64,000 nucleotides of DNA from Nicotiana tabacum (taxonomy: Eukaryota; Streptophyta; Magnoliopsida; Solanales; Solanaceae). A model generated the notes under the pieces. It made no database searches and was not told the origin of the DNA. It saw only the letters and a program-made list of their open reading frames with translations. The position numbers and the translations under genes were made by a program. This document shows, piece by piece, positions 10,784 through 23,027 of this stretch. Positions within the stretch are counted from its first letter, which is position 1. The number at the start of each line of letters is the position of its first letter. The DNA lies in assembly GCF_000715075.1 (NCBI RefSeq), contig NC_134096.1:120588698-120652697 (forward strand), in the 5' to 3' direction.

Positions 10784-13700
10784 TCACGTGTCCGTCAACA
10801 AATTAGAAAGCGCTTGAATCAATGATTTAGGATCGAAAAGCACTCCCATTTTTGGATCATGGATGGAATCCACAGTGACCTACAAGAACTCAATTTGTCA
10901 CCTAAATTGAAGAGGGTCACCAGCAAACCAATCACTTATGTGGTCTAACTACATTCCATGATGCCGACTGTTTGCAAATTTCAAATGAGAACTTAGTTTT
11001 TGAAATTACAAAGAGAAAGCCCATGAAGAAAAGAAACTGATGCAAGTGCATTATTGAGTAACTAAGAAGCATTTCTAATAACCATGAAACAGGAACATAC
11101 CACATTGAAAATTCCCTGAGAAGCCAGGCGTTCTATATCCACATGTATTTGGCCATTTTTTGGCACCAGAAGGGTGTTGAGATATTTGTTTGGCTGAAAA
11201 GAAAAATTAAACCATAGAAAAATAGAATTTTGATTTTCATGACAAAGATTCAAAGTATTGTTTGTGCAAGTACATGATATCTAGTGCTATGTGTTGCCAA
11301 TCAGCTAGTTTACAAATGAACTAAAAACAAATTAAATCTACAGCGAGAACCAAATGAATTTGACTGAATTGTAACAGATGGAATATCCACTTTTTCATTG
11401 TTTGGCCATGAAATAATTTATACTCTCAAGGAAACTTTACAACGTAATATGTAATGCCAGGTATCTTGGGTCATTTTCCTCAAGTTAATTTCTCTCTTTC
11501 TATTCTTAACAATTTAGGAAAAACTTGTGCCCCAGATGTTCCACCCATTAATGCAAAACAACTGATGTTTTCAATTCTCATCTTAGGAATCATAATGGCA
11601 TCGGGTACAATCAATTGGGATAAAGGGAGTACAAAGGACTCAAAAATTAACTTACAAGATGCAGCAGGAAAATAGAGTGGGAGATACCCAGGCGCGGAAC
11701 TAGGGAGGGGCAGAACTGGGGGTGCCTCGGAAAATTACACTGTATATACCTAGGCAAATATTCTCAAATCTTAAGAATCATTAGCTCCATTATTTTGTTT
11801 GAAGATATATGCTCAAGTCAATTCCAAAGTGTGCGATGTCTCATAAGCAGGACCAGGAAAAAGGCAGCTAATGCCTAGTAGCATTAAATTACAGTCTGAT
11901 ACAAATGAAAAGTTCCACAAGTGTCAAGCTGGTGGCTAAGAAACTTTAGAAGATTTGAGAGGAACTTTCTCTAAGAATTTGAAACGGACAGCAAAATGAA
12001 GCCTACTTTCAATAAAAGTAAGTTTTTTTTTTCACTGGAAGCAGGTTGGTGAAAATTCCAAAAAGATTCTGAATTCAGCTCACAGCCTATGGAGAAGTGA
12101 ACCTTACACTACATTAAATTTACTAGTAGTCTCTCGCTACTAGTTGCAACCTTAAAAAGAAGAATAACAGTATCAACGACCTGGAACAAGGTACACAAAG
12201 AATATTTCCCCTTAGTGGGTTCCAAGAAAGAATATCTTCTGAGTCATGGAAACAACTAAGGGGAAATATGGAGAGTCCCCACCACACTCTCTGAGTTGGG
12301 AAAGAAAAAGAAAGGAAGACATGGATTAAACAATGCCACATGCAAGATCCTACAACCACACTCAGGAACCTTTTGAGTAAACCAAAATTTGACCATCACT
12401 TTCCCAAAGTTGCATTTTGGCAATGATGTGAAAAGAATTCAACTGACAAAGCAAGTTCCACAAAAAAGGACCAAGTGAAATAACCCAATTACATGAAAAT
12501 CCATATCAGTTAGTCATTCACTTGAACGATCAGCTACTTACAGGATTTTTAAGACAGTTGTGAGGATTTCCATAAGTTCGATTTAAGGCATCAGTAATGG
12601 CAGTCACAAAGCAAGAAGCACCAAAGCCACTAGTTTCTCGATCATGAGTACCATTCAAAAGAAGTACCTGGGATTAGAAGGCAAAAGAAAAGAACAAGAA
12701 GAAGATGAATTGTTGGGGAAGGAAAAGGAGAGATTAACAACATTGATATGAGAAAAACATCTACCAATGAGGAAAGCATTGACATAGAAAATAAAAGTTT
12801 GTCTCAGCAAGCACCAATACAGTTATCATTTGCATCGCCTAAATTACCTTGGGACACGTCCGCGAAGAAATGGTTTCTCCCACTCCAAGTAAAACCTTCA
12901 AATGGAGCAAAATCGCCAAGTAAATTGTTTGCTTTCTTCTTCTTCTTTTTTTCAAATTGGAGAAGAAGAATGCTTATTATAGTAGTGATGACAATGTCAT
13001 GCTTGAGAAGATGAACTCCACTTGAGAAACAAATTAGTTTCCAATATTAGGTCTATCTTAGACCTACTTATTTTCTTGTTGTACAAGCAGAACTAGACTC
13101 GATAAAACCAGATACTTGCACATGCTTTAAGAATGAGAGATGAACAGTATGAATATAGTTACAATAAGAAATAATATGGGGGGGGGGGGGGGGGGGACTA
13201 ATTATAAACAAAAATAAAGGAAAACAACAAATCCTGGGTTGTAACAATGCATTCCATGCCTGTGCTCCACATATCAAACTGTAGTGTGGAAGAACAACTT
13301 ATGTTGCACGGTACTCTACCAGAGAGGGGCAGATGGAAGTAAAGAGGGATCCCATGGCAAATATGATACAGTCGACACTTCTCAACTGTTCCAAGGCAGT
13401 GGGATTTACAGTGGGGAAGACCTGTTCAAAGGGCAAAAGAACCAATGAATATCAGCAGTCAGTAGATCATCAACAGATAAACAAGCTTTCCATGAATCAA
13501 TACTGTTACAAAAGCACAAAGCTCCAACATAAAATGTTGACAGATTTTTTTTTACGCTTTGTTATTACATTCAATGTTAGAAATAATAGTAATTACAACT
13601 ATTTTGGGAAAAATCATTTTTTTTGTATTCATCATTTGACCTTTCCAAATGCTAGACAAGAGTGGGTTGCTCTAGTGGCAAGCACCCTCCACTTCCAACC

Positions 13701-16700
13701 AAGAGGTTGTGAGTTCGAGTCACCCCAACAGCAAGGTGGGGAGTTCTTGGAGGGAGGGAGCCGAGAGTCTATCGGAAACAGCCTCTTTACCCCAGGGTAG
13801 GGGTAAGTTGTAATTACAATTATTTTGGAAAAAATCATTTCTTTGTATTCGTCATTTGACCTTTTCAAATGCTACAAAATATTTCCTTGTATGGTGATAT
13901 TAGGAATGTCAGTAAGTCTCCTTTCCAAGTTTCCAAGTTTTTATTTCAATTTCTCAATTTACAATTATTTCTAGTTCTCCGCCATAGACCTTTTATTTAC
14001 CATTATAAACTACCATCTTTATCAAAAACTTAAAATTAATTTTAAAATTTACATTATTTCATTGTATTCATCATTTGACCTTTTAAAATAATAAAAGAAT
14101 TCATTAATTCCTCGTAAGTGACATTAGGAATGCAGTAAGGCCTCATTTGTTTTTTTTAAGATTAAGACGTTTGAATTTGAATACACATCTGAATATCAAG
14201 ATGTGCATTAAGATTAAGACATCTGACTCTGAATACACATCTGAATATTAAGATGCGTACTAAGATCTGAATACTAAATGATTAAGACTGTCTGTTTTTT
14301 AACATCTGAATGTATAAAAGTTATCTTTATTTGAAATTAATAAACATAAAGCCAAATAAAATACTAAATAATTCAATATTCTATCAATAAAATATATTTT
14401 TTTAAAATATGATAGTTAGTGGTGGTAATGGCTAATGGTGGTGTTTGTGAATGTCGACTAGAGGCGGTGGTTGGTGGTGGTTTTGGTTGATGATGGTAGT
14501 TCTGAATAGTAGCTAGTGGTAATTGGTAGTGATAGCGATTATGGTTGAGAATGGTGGTGGTAGGTGGTAATAATTAATAATGGCGGGTGGTGGTTGTGGT
14601 TGTGGTTGTGATTGAGGAAGGTGGTGGTAGTTTATAAGGGTGGGCAGTACTGGCTATGGTTGTTGATGGTGATGGGGTGGTTAGTTGTGGTAGTTAAAGT
14701 AGATGAGTTTGTGGTTGTGGTTGTGGTTGAGAATGATGGTGGTGGGGGTAATGGGGATTCTGGGGGTGGTTGTCAATAATGGTGGCGGCTATGATTGAAG
14801 AGGTGGCAGTGGTGGTGGTGGTGGTGGTGGTTGAGTACAGTGGTGGTGGTTGAGTACGGTGGTGGTGGATGGCATGGTAATGGTTGATAATGGTAGGTGG
14901 TGGTGGCAATTAATGATGAATATGGATGATAGCATCTTAATGAAATTAAGTCTTTATTATAGATCTTAATCATACAGACCTATTAAGACTCATTAAGTGG
15001 TTGTGAAGTAAAAACCCTCAGGGGTTGGCCTGGTGGCAATTGACTTGAGCCTTGGGGTTTGCTCCCTTTCAAGGTCTCAAGTTCGAAACCCACTGGGTGC
15101 AAACAATTTCTGAGAGCCATCGGACTGGGTAAAACCTGAATTAACCGTGGTGCACTTGCGGGAAACTCCTTGCCGAGGGCCTGTTCACTCCCGGGATTAG
15201 TCGGGGCTCAAAGAGACTCGGACACCCGGTGCAAATCAAAAAAAAAGTGGTTGTGAAGTAAAAAAAAACAAAGAAACATAATGATTAAGATTCAAACTTT
15301 AAAAACAAACACACTTAATGTCTGAGACCTGGATGATTAAGATTCAGACCTTCATTAAGGGCAAACAAATGAGGCCTAAATGTCATTTCCAAGTTTCAAG
15401 ATTTTTATTCCAATTTTTTCAAATTTTTAGCACGATAAAGAAAAGCAACAAAAAAATTTTGGTTACATATAGCTTTCAACAAGGTGAATGAGGAATTGAA
15501 CTTCCACAATCCAAAGAGCATATAGTATGATGTTCCTAACATCCAAAGTTAAGATTGGACAACCATTGGAGACAAATAATTGATATATTTTTCTCTTTCC
15601 TCGGGCAACAACAATTTGAAGAAGAGGGTTTAGCTTTAAGAACCTATCAGAAAGTATTTATCCTTTTTTTAAATTTCAAAAAAAAAAAAAAGATAAAGCA
15701 TATTATGGTACAGAGTTCAAGTATCGTCTTTCTTTTCACTGACAAGAACAATAACCATATTTACCTCATGCAATAAGTTGCTTCCTTCACTGGACATGTA
15801 AAATATCCGCTTTATTCTAGAAGGAAGTTCTGGGGCTGAAGATGCCTCCTGTCCAACAAGGTTCAAAAAGTGAACTTGGGTTGAGTTGGACAAGACCAAC
15901 CTACTGGACAAACTTTAGCATAAAATGAAATAACAAGTAGCCAAGGTTTTTTTGTATACCCAACACTTTCCATATTGTGTAGCACATATTAGACTATTCA
16001 ACAGAGGTATAAAACTGAAATATCTAGCAAAGGTAAGGACCATGACCATGTTAGGTCTTCGGACTATATCTCAACATGAACCACTAGTCCCTAAGAGCTA
16101 TATGCAGGGTACTCACTAATCGCTCCAGGCCAAAGTGCAAATCCACAAACTTAATCCTTTGAAATTACCCAGCAAAATCAATTTAACATCCAGAACTACT
16201 ACACCAAGGCCCTTTTATACAGACCCCCAGGTGCCAATATCTATGAAACATATCCAAAATATTTATAACATAAGCATCTCATATTTCAATTTCTTTCTTT
16301 AGTAGAACAAGAAGGTATAATACAAGTTATTTTGCAGTCTCACAGACATGGAGTTCATCATTCAAGAGTATGTTAACCCCAGTAAACAAGTCTCCTTAAA
16401 AGGCTGTCATACTTTAAGCAGTAAAATTATCTACAACATACAAACAGATAATGAATAGTTCTAATCATTGCACCTATCAAATGAATCAAACATTAAGTCC
16501 CAGATAGGTTATCAAAATATATCAAGGGTTTCTGATTTGAGAATAAATTATGATAACAAGGTTTGACAAAAACATCCCGTTTCAGCAGGGACCATAGCAG
16601 CTCCTTTTAGGAAGATGGCATTTATCGTGGTTATAATTTATGTTAGGAATATTAAATTATAATGATAAAACTTGCAAGAAGTATCTGTTTTGAGAAAATT

Positions 16701-19700
16701 TTATGGGAAAAAAGAACAATAAAAAGAAACAAAGAACAGTACAAATCAGATTAAAAACTGTGTTTATACCTTGTCTATAGGTTGCATGGATCCATGGGTT
16801 GGATGAGATATTTCATTCTGTCCGCGTATAACAGTTCCATCCTACACATCAGTTACGTGCAACAAGTAAAATTTTAATTTGTAGTTGCAAGTAAACATCC
16901 ATTAACTACATTATTTGTAACTCCCCCATCTGATCAAAGGAGATTCATACTAATGGCTTAACGAGCAGTGAGCATAGGAAATAGATTTTAAATTTGTCAC
17001 TTTCTGTTCAAAGTCTTATTTGTTAGAAGGATCATCATCCTGAATTCCTAAAGAAATTCAACTTCATCACTTCTGAGATAAATTACAAGGTGCTATTCTT
17101 GGGTAGTATTTAGAACTGCTCTTTGACATCATTGTTTAAGATGACTTTTGAGTCAAATTATGGGTACTTCTCATGATTACTACCTTATGTGTGGATTATA
17201 AGCAGCCATGTAATTGATCAAGCAGATCCAAAAGAAGATGACATAGGTTCCTTAGTTCCCTAATATTAGCAAGCACAAACATGGACCAGTTAAATTTTGA
17301 CTTTGTCTATATTCTTGAGCTGATTAGATCCGATTCTCATATTGTTGCCTATTCCTGCAGCAATTTGTTGAAGAATGAGTCAGCAATGGGTACTATTGAC
17401 CAATATCTACATTGAAACCTTGGATTTACGGGATCAATGTGAAGCTTTGGTACTTGTAATAGCCTCCTACTAACCCACACACCCCACCCCTAAACTATTC
17501 ATATCCATAATGGACTACAGCTGCTAGTTAACTTTACACCCTAGAATAGAGTTTTAAAAAAAAAGGAAATAGACACCCAAATGATTTTTCAGGCAAATAT
17601 GACCAATTGGAAGTAGAAAACCGATATTATAAATTGCCTGAAAAAATATCAGCGGCATAACACAGTTGAAAAATAGACTTGAAAAAGAAAAAGACAAACA
17701 GAAATTCCTCTTTCTGGCTATATCATCTATTTTTTATCCTTTTTTTTTCGATAAGTCCCTAGTTTTATGGATTTATGATTTTCTTCTTGCAAAAACACTC
17801 ATTTTCATCTCTTTAGCCACACCTATCAATATTATTATTTTTCCCTTCACCATATAACATCCATTTGGGAAAAATGGATAAAAGTTTAAAGAAGTGCATG
17901 ATGCTATCCTCACAAACTGACCAAGATATTCCCAGCAAAGGAGAGACATTGATGCAAGTAATGGACTTAATAAAATTCAAAGGCACGCGTTCATATTCAT
18001 TTGCATTAGATGCTAAGTGGAACTGGATTCCTTGTGCCTCTTTATAGATGTCTAGTCTATAATAAATAAGGACGGCCAACAATACAACCTGAAAAATGAA
18101 TAAATAAAACAAAAGGCTCTGGTGATGAAGGTAGCAGACAGAATAATTAAGGAGTCAAGGCATAGGAAGGAGAGATTAGATACTAGTTTTAGAGAACATA
18201 GAGATCATACCAATAACTCACATCCCAGGGTAAGCCTTTCATTTGTAGATATCACGGGAAGGACCAAACTTTCTGCTGGAATTTCTGAAACCCGTGAAAA
18301 CAAAAAGATTGCTGCATCTAAAGACTGGAAGAATAAACGTGCTCCAGCAAAGAAAAAGTTCCCTATACTGCAAATGTCATAAGGTCTTGTTACCAACTTC
18401 AGTCACTATTACAAGTATCGATGAAAATAAACCACCCAGAACAATGATTAAAGGAGAATATTAAGCTAAACAGACAACTAGCAATATACCTTCCATTGCT
18501 GAAACAGAATAACTCATCTGACCGCCGGAGAATCTGAAAATAGAAAGAGCCAACAGCTGGTTCTCAATAGCAAGTCCAACAACTTCTATAATCGATCATT
18601 TAAGAAGACAGAAGAAGAGCCAATTAACGGGTAAGAATAAAGTATTTATTATATCCAGTGGAAGTTCCATCATTATGTATGACAACAATCAGCAAATAGC
18701 TTCAGAAGTTTCAACCATATTATCTGATTTCAACACCATGGAATGTTGTCAACACCATGGAATGTTGGTACAACGATAGAATTTGATGGAACATTAATGA
18801 TTTGATTGATACTGTACAAGTGCTCAAGAGGTGAATATTATACACTCAAGCTGCAAATTAACCCTCATTGCTGAGTGGTCAGTTGGTCCATTGGCCGTTC
18901 AACGCCACAAGCAGAGTTTGATTCAATTAGGGTCACCCCAGTGCCCTATCATGAAATCATTGATTGGAAGGGGGCAAAGTAAACTGAAGGTCTATATAAC
19001 CTACTAACAACAAAGAAGTCCAGATTAGGAACAGTACTAGGTGTTATTTAGGCATAATGAAGCTATTGGGAACCTTTTCTTGATAATAGAATAATAAACA
19101 AGAACCGGAACTGCTATTGTATAACAGAGTTTCAGTATGGTAGTCTGGGCAATGGGTTAAATTTCAGTGCTTAAAACTCCACTAATGTCAGATATAGTCA
19201 TCCATCCCATTACGGAGTTGAACTCCTTATTCTGCCCAAATTTGGCAACTTGTGCCCTTAGATGTAACTCCTTCCACTCTAAACTGATAAAAAATAGTAT
19301 ATCACATGTATACAGAAACGTATCTAATCCCGAAATAAGCATTGGATGCAAAGACTTCCCATCAACAAAGAAGAAGATGAACTAAATAGCATAATAATGT
19401 TGAGAGCAAAGTCGGCAACATCTACAGAAGACGATTATCCTCAACAAAATTCTGCAAGTTAATTTTCAAGCCAATGCAGCATCTCAAAAAGATAGTCCCT
19501 AGCTTTTTTAAAAGGGAAAGGATAGGATAGCATTGAAGCAGTTGGAAATATAGTAGTGCCTAATTGACCAACCTGATCCTGGAAGTAAGCCAAGAAAGCT
19601 CTTATAGTTTCCCTATATGGTTTTGAGACACCTCGCCATAGATCATGGCTGCCCTCCACAATGTCGTACCTGTCATGATCCATTAACAAGTACAAGTGGG

Positions 19701-22700
19701 TATACAGAATTCAGTAGAACCAGATAAAAGATGAAAAGGTTCTCCAAGGAGATCACTTTTCTTTTTTCCTGTTTATTTCCTTCTTTTTCTTTCCTTCTTT
19801 CTTTCGTTTTTTACTTTAAGATGCCATTATTCGAATATATCTTCAATTTTATGTGGGAGTGCTACTTTTCCAAGTAGACTAGGTAGTTTCTTAAGCTTGT
19901 ACTTTTACCAATCAAATATGTGAGAATTAATTCTTAATATAATGAATCTTTTATTTCTTCTAGGTTACTTTTATGCAGTCTTGACAGGTTTATGGGTTTC
20001 TTCTACATCCTCCAAGTTTACAGTCATTGCTAGTGTTCAGGTAAACAGATACAGCCCAGATAAACAGATCTGCACAAAAATAATTCAACATTTTTATTCT
20101 TTCCTAAAGCTCTGTCAATTGCCACACCTTTGAAGAATCTTGTAGTTATAGTTCCACCTGGGTTTAGCCACGATATAAGAAAAATCAAGATAAGCCCAAG
20201 GAACCCATTACCATCGCATAGCAGTTAGTCTATATAACCATCTAAATCTGTGTTGATAACATTTTACCCACTTAGCATGGATAAAAAGGGCCAGAAATTC
20301 CACAATGAAAATGACAGCAGCATTTTTGCTTCAAATATTTCTTGGAGAAGAATCCAAGAGTAACTACCATTCTGATTTGGCTCTCTGTGGATCAAGAGGT
20401 AAACGATGACCAAGCAATATTCGGACTGCACGAGCCTCCGAGGTACTTTGGTCTGACAATCTCAAACATCTTGATCGTATATCTCCAACAGCAGGACCAC
20501 CTAAATATTGACTGTCAACTTTTTTATCATTCATTCGTTTTGCCAGAAAAATATGTGTAAAGAATGACGTAAAAAACTTAACAGGGGAACAAACTCATTA
20601 ACATAAACTGTAGTCTTTCTGAAGAAACTTTACTTTCTCTTTGTTTCTTAGAAAGGCCTAAAACATTACTAGATATAGTCGGAAAGAGTGTTAAGCGCTT
20701 CTTCTGTAGAAGATTACGTCACCATACCTCTTGAAATGTAAATTATCATAGCCCGAAATATTTTTAACATGGGAATGTCATGTCTTAAAAATACAGCTAA
20801 CACTAATTTTCAGACGCACAAGTTTAGTGAACAGATAAAGAGGCCTAAAAGGTTAAGGATAAAGAATAGAAAGGATTGGAACTTTTAACCACACCAAGAA
20901 CACGAACAATTTCAGCAGTACTGCCTCCATCATCAGAAACAGGGAGCACATGAGCTACACGAGTAGTTAGTTTCTTAAGCTCTTCAACCACACCATTAAA
21001 AGCAGTTCCACCTGTAGCAGTACCAAGTTCTCAGAATGCAAAATCATCAAGAATCTTGATATATAATACAACAACAACAACAACTAAGCCTCATTCTCAA
21101 GCAAGTTGGGGTTGTCTATATCAATCCTCATTATCCATGTCGCTTCATTTAAGCTCATCTCAGTACCAATATTAGACAAAATAAAATAAAAATAAAAAGT
21201 ACTAGAAGTTCTCTATGTTTTCTACTGGCATATAAATATATGATAGGACTAAAAGACTCCTAGACTACATAGGACCTATAGAAAACGTCTTAACATGACT
21301 AAAACAAATTTCAAATTAATTCGTATCGCCTACATAAATATATTTTTTTTTCATTTTGCCCTACTTTTCATTAGGCCTGCACGGACTCCAAGAGCTCGTA
21401 AGTCTTTTGAGAAAATTTCTTACATGTGTTTTAGGTCTACTTTGTTGTAAGCACTTCCACTCACCATGGTTTTACAACTACAGGTCAAGCATCTGGAGGT
21501 CAACGTAGTACATGACCAAACCATATCTCAAGCGACCTCTCATTTTATTCTTAATATATCCTCATGCACCTTATGTTGAATGTGGTCATTCTTTATCTTG
21601 TCTAATATTATAAGATCACATATCCATCTTACCATCTGCATATATATGACACTTATCTTGTGAAAATGCTGAACTTTAGTGATCCAATATATACTCTCAC
21701 ATAATGTTAATGATCTTATAGCTGTTTTATGGAACTCACATTTCACTTTGGTACGTATCGTGTTATCACACAACGCTCCAGTAGCACTTCATTTGAACCA
21801 TCCTATTTTGATCTATGTGTAAAATTTTCATCTATTATACCATTACTACATTGAGCTTAGACAGCTTAATTGTTTGCATTTAGGCACCGCAATCCAGTAT
21901 AATCTCACCTCGACTTCACTCTTCTTATGCTGACGAAACTTCTAATGCATATATACTTCTAATTATCCTAAAACCCTTACTCTCTACAGTGTTTCTCCAC
22001 AATTCAAACTTTTCATTGACAACCTCATTGATTTCGTCAATTAGCATAATATTATTAGCAATAACATATACCATGGGATGTGATCTTGTAAGTGTTAGTT
22101 AGCTCATCCATAAGGGTGAGCAAGTACGGGGTCAATGTCGATTCTAGTTTAAACCCACAGCTATGGGAGATTCCTTTGTGTCTCTTACAATTATTATCTC
22201 ACTAGTGACAGATCCTTCATACATAACCTTTATGGCATTTATATATTTAATATAAATTTGTCCCTTCTCCAACACCCACCAAAGTACCCTTTATGATACT
22301 CTATTGTATGCTGTCAGTACAATATATAATTATTTTCAAAATTTAAAATAAACTGTAAACGATATAATGCAGAAAATAAATGCTAAACTGAGAATGATCC
22401 AATTATTGTAGTTGGAATTGCAGATTAACCAGATAAAATTCAATTCTAAACATTGCCTACAGGGGCGGATTTACCAAGGGTGAAGCGGTGTCACGTGACA
22501 CCGCTTCGTCGAAAATATTTAACAAATTATATGTATAAAAATGATATGTGAACATTAAAAACGTTATAAATGACAATGGATGACACCACTTGCAGAACAC
22601 ATTCCTCTGGTGCAGCGGAAAGGACTCATTTTGAACCTAACGATAAAACAACGATGCTCTAAGGTCTCAAGGACCCAATAACACTAGTATTCAAAAATCC

Positions 22701-22970
22701 CCCGTCTCATCTCAGTAACAAGAAACAAGTAAACTTTTTGGTTTCTGGGTACTTTCAAGATTCAACATGTACATACCATTAATAAATTGAGCAAGTAAAT
22801 CTACAATCTTTCCAACAAAAATGGAGAAGAAGAAAAAAAAAAAAAGGAAAGTTGGGGGATATTATAATAAACGTACCAGAGAAAACAAGAAGTGAAGGTT
22901 GATGATGGGACCCAATGGAGGAAAAACTAGTGGGGCTAGAGGAGGAGCAAAGACAGTGACGAGCAGCCAT
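10784..22970 (-). CDS. CofD/YvcK-like (UPF0052) protein, 13 exons, 420 aa
   Basis: Assembled by eye from splice sites and the family pattern. Exons (minus strand): 22877-22970, 20895-21011, 20368-20500, 19573-19669, 18490-18533, 18211-18367, 16770-16841, 15765-15848, 13320-13421, 12848-12895, 12542-12667, 11101-11193, 10784-10879. They total 1263 bases, 420 codons plus TGA, with no internal stop, and all 12 introns are GT-AG. Family signatures: LLVFSGGTAFNGVVEEL (nucleotide-binding loop near residue 30), VLPVSDDGGSTAE, GGPAVGDIRSRCLRLSD, GNFFFAGARLFFQ, MSSEGSNLLHE, GSLFTSICPSL and LLLNGTHDRETSGFG. Bacterial YvcK relatives bind UDP-sugars and act in carbon and cell-wall control; CofD relatives transfer phospholactate. 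The plant role is not known to me. An in-frame ATG at 23078 exists, but a TATA box lies between it and 22970, so 22970 is preferred. Expression was not tested. Confidence 0.93.
13178..13196. repeat. Poly(G) run, 19 G
   Basis: An uninterrupted run of about 19 G on the plus strand lies inside intron 9 (12896-13319) of the UPF0052-like gene, about 125 bases from the end of exon 9. The transcript carries it as C19. Its exact length is prone to sequencing error. Confidence 0.85.
13589..13875. repeat. 66-bp direct repeats flanking the TS SINE
   Basis: 13589-13656 and 13810-13875 share TAATTACAA, ATTTTGG, AAATCATTT and TTTGTATTC, and GTCATTTGACC-like blocks in the same order at about 90 percent identity by eye. 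A third, weaker copy of the TTGTATTCATCATTTGACC block lies at about 14058-14080. This is far longer than a SINE target-site duplication and points to an older tandem duplication. Confidence 0.75.
13660..13806 (+). mobile_element. TS-type SINE, 3' truncated
   Basis: A tRNA-related head with a B-box (GAGTTCGAGTC, about 13711-13721) and the words CACCCTCCACTTCCAACC and AAGAGGTTGTGAG is typical of the tobacco TS SINE. It continues into GAGCCGAGAGTCTATCGG and GGGTAGGGGTAAG, the tail that the RTE LINEs in this window also carry, and stops there without the usual (TTG)n. It sits in intron 8 of the UPF0052-like gene between two 66-bp direct repeats (13589-13656 and 13810-13875). Confidence 0.8.
14405..14915. 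repeat. G/T-rich (GGT)n-like tract
   Basis: About 500 bases composed almost wholly of degenerate GGT, GTT and GAT words on the plus strand, with a pure run of GGT triplets near 14805-14832. It is the interior of the Tourist-like element. The opposite strand gives spurious His/Pro/Thr-rich frames. Confidence 0.85.
15015..15245 (+). mobile_element. tRNA-derived SINE with 18-bp target duplication
   Basis: About 231 bp with a tRNA-like head (GGTTGGCCTGGTGGC, A-box region; TCAAGTTCGAAACCC, B-box at about 15078-15092) and a short A-tail. It is flanked by an exact 18-bp repeat, AGTGGTTGTGAAGTAAAA (14996-15013 and about 15246-15263), a clear retroposition target duplication. It is nested in the Tourist-like element and is a different family from the TS SINE at 13660. 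Confidence 0.85.
21066..22316 (-). mobile_element. RTE-type LINE fragment, decayed
   Basis: On the minus strand, conceptual translation from 22316 gives broken reverse-transcriptase similarity (VLWWVLEKGQ, INAIKVMYEG, TPYLLTLMDELT, LTKSMRLSMKSLN) with many stops. The 3' end is a (TTG)n tail at 21066-21083, preceded by the CAACTTGCTTGAGAATGAGGC-type end common in nightshade RTE elements. It lies in intron 1 of the UPF0052-like gene in the same orientation, its tail only about 55 bases from the start of exon 2. Confidence 0.78.
22459..22640 (-). repeat. Repeat fragment with hAT-like end and 26-bp palindrome
   Basis: The edge CAGGGGCGGATTTACC (from 22459) resembles hAT transposon termini. A perfect 26-bp palindrome occupies 22482-22507 (half-site GAAGCGGTGTCAC). 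A related copy in the opposite orientation lies at 23735-24150. No transposase is seen, and the outer end is not defined. Confidence 0.5.
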
Positions 22971-23018
22971 AAGGGAGAAAGATAGAGATGTTGAAAATGG
23001 GGAAAATGTGAAAGGGAA

Positions 23019-23027
23019 GTTATATAA
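23019..23027 (-). promoter_or_regulatory. TATA box of the UPF0052-like gene
   Basis: The minus strand reads CTTTATATAAC about 50 bases upstream of the ATG at 22970. This predicts a transcription start near 22990 and a leader of roughly 20-25 bases, and argues against use of the upstream in-frame ATG at 23078. Confidence 0.6.

Larger units (their letters stand above)
14139..15376. mobile_element. Tourist-like (PIF/Harbinger) non-autonomous element
   Basis: The ends are inverted: GGCCTCATTTGTTT at 14139 and its complement ending at 15376. TAA is duplicated on both sides (14136-14138 and 15377-15379), the target duplication expected of PIF/Harbinger transposons. No transposase frame is visible. 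Sub-terminal repeats (ACATCTGAATAT, AAGATTAAGAC) flank a long G/T-rich middle, and a complete SINE is nested at 15015-15245. It lies in intron 8 of the UPF0052-like gene. Confidence 0.85.

Noticed and set aside
11693..11760. Possible hAT-type fragment (GGCGCGGAACTAGG, GGAAAATTACACTGTATATA)
   Set aside because: Resembles a common nightshade repeat, but it is too short and one-sided to delimit.
14694..14973. His/Pro/Thr-rich frames on the minus strand
   Set aside because: Products of the G/T-rich tract in the Tourist-like element.
18865..18965. Possible tRNA-derived SINE in intron 4 of the UPF0052-like gene
   Set aside because: GCTGAGTGGTCAGTTGG and GAGTTTGATTC resemble A- and B-boxes, but no tail or target duplication was found.
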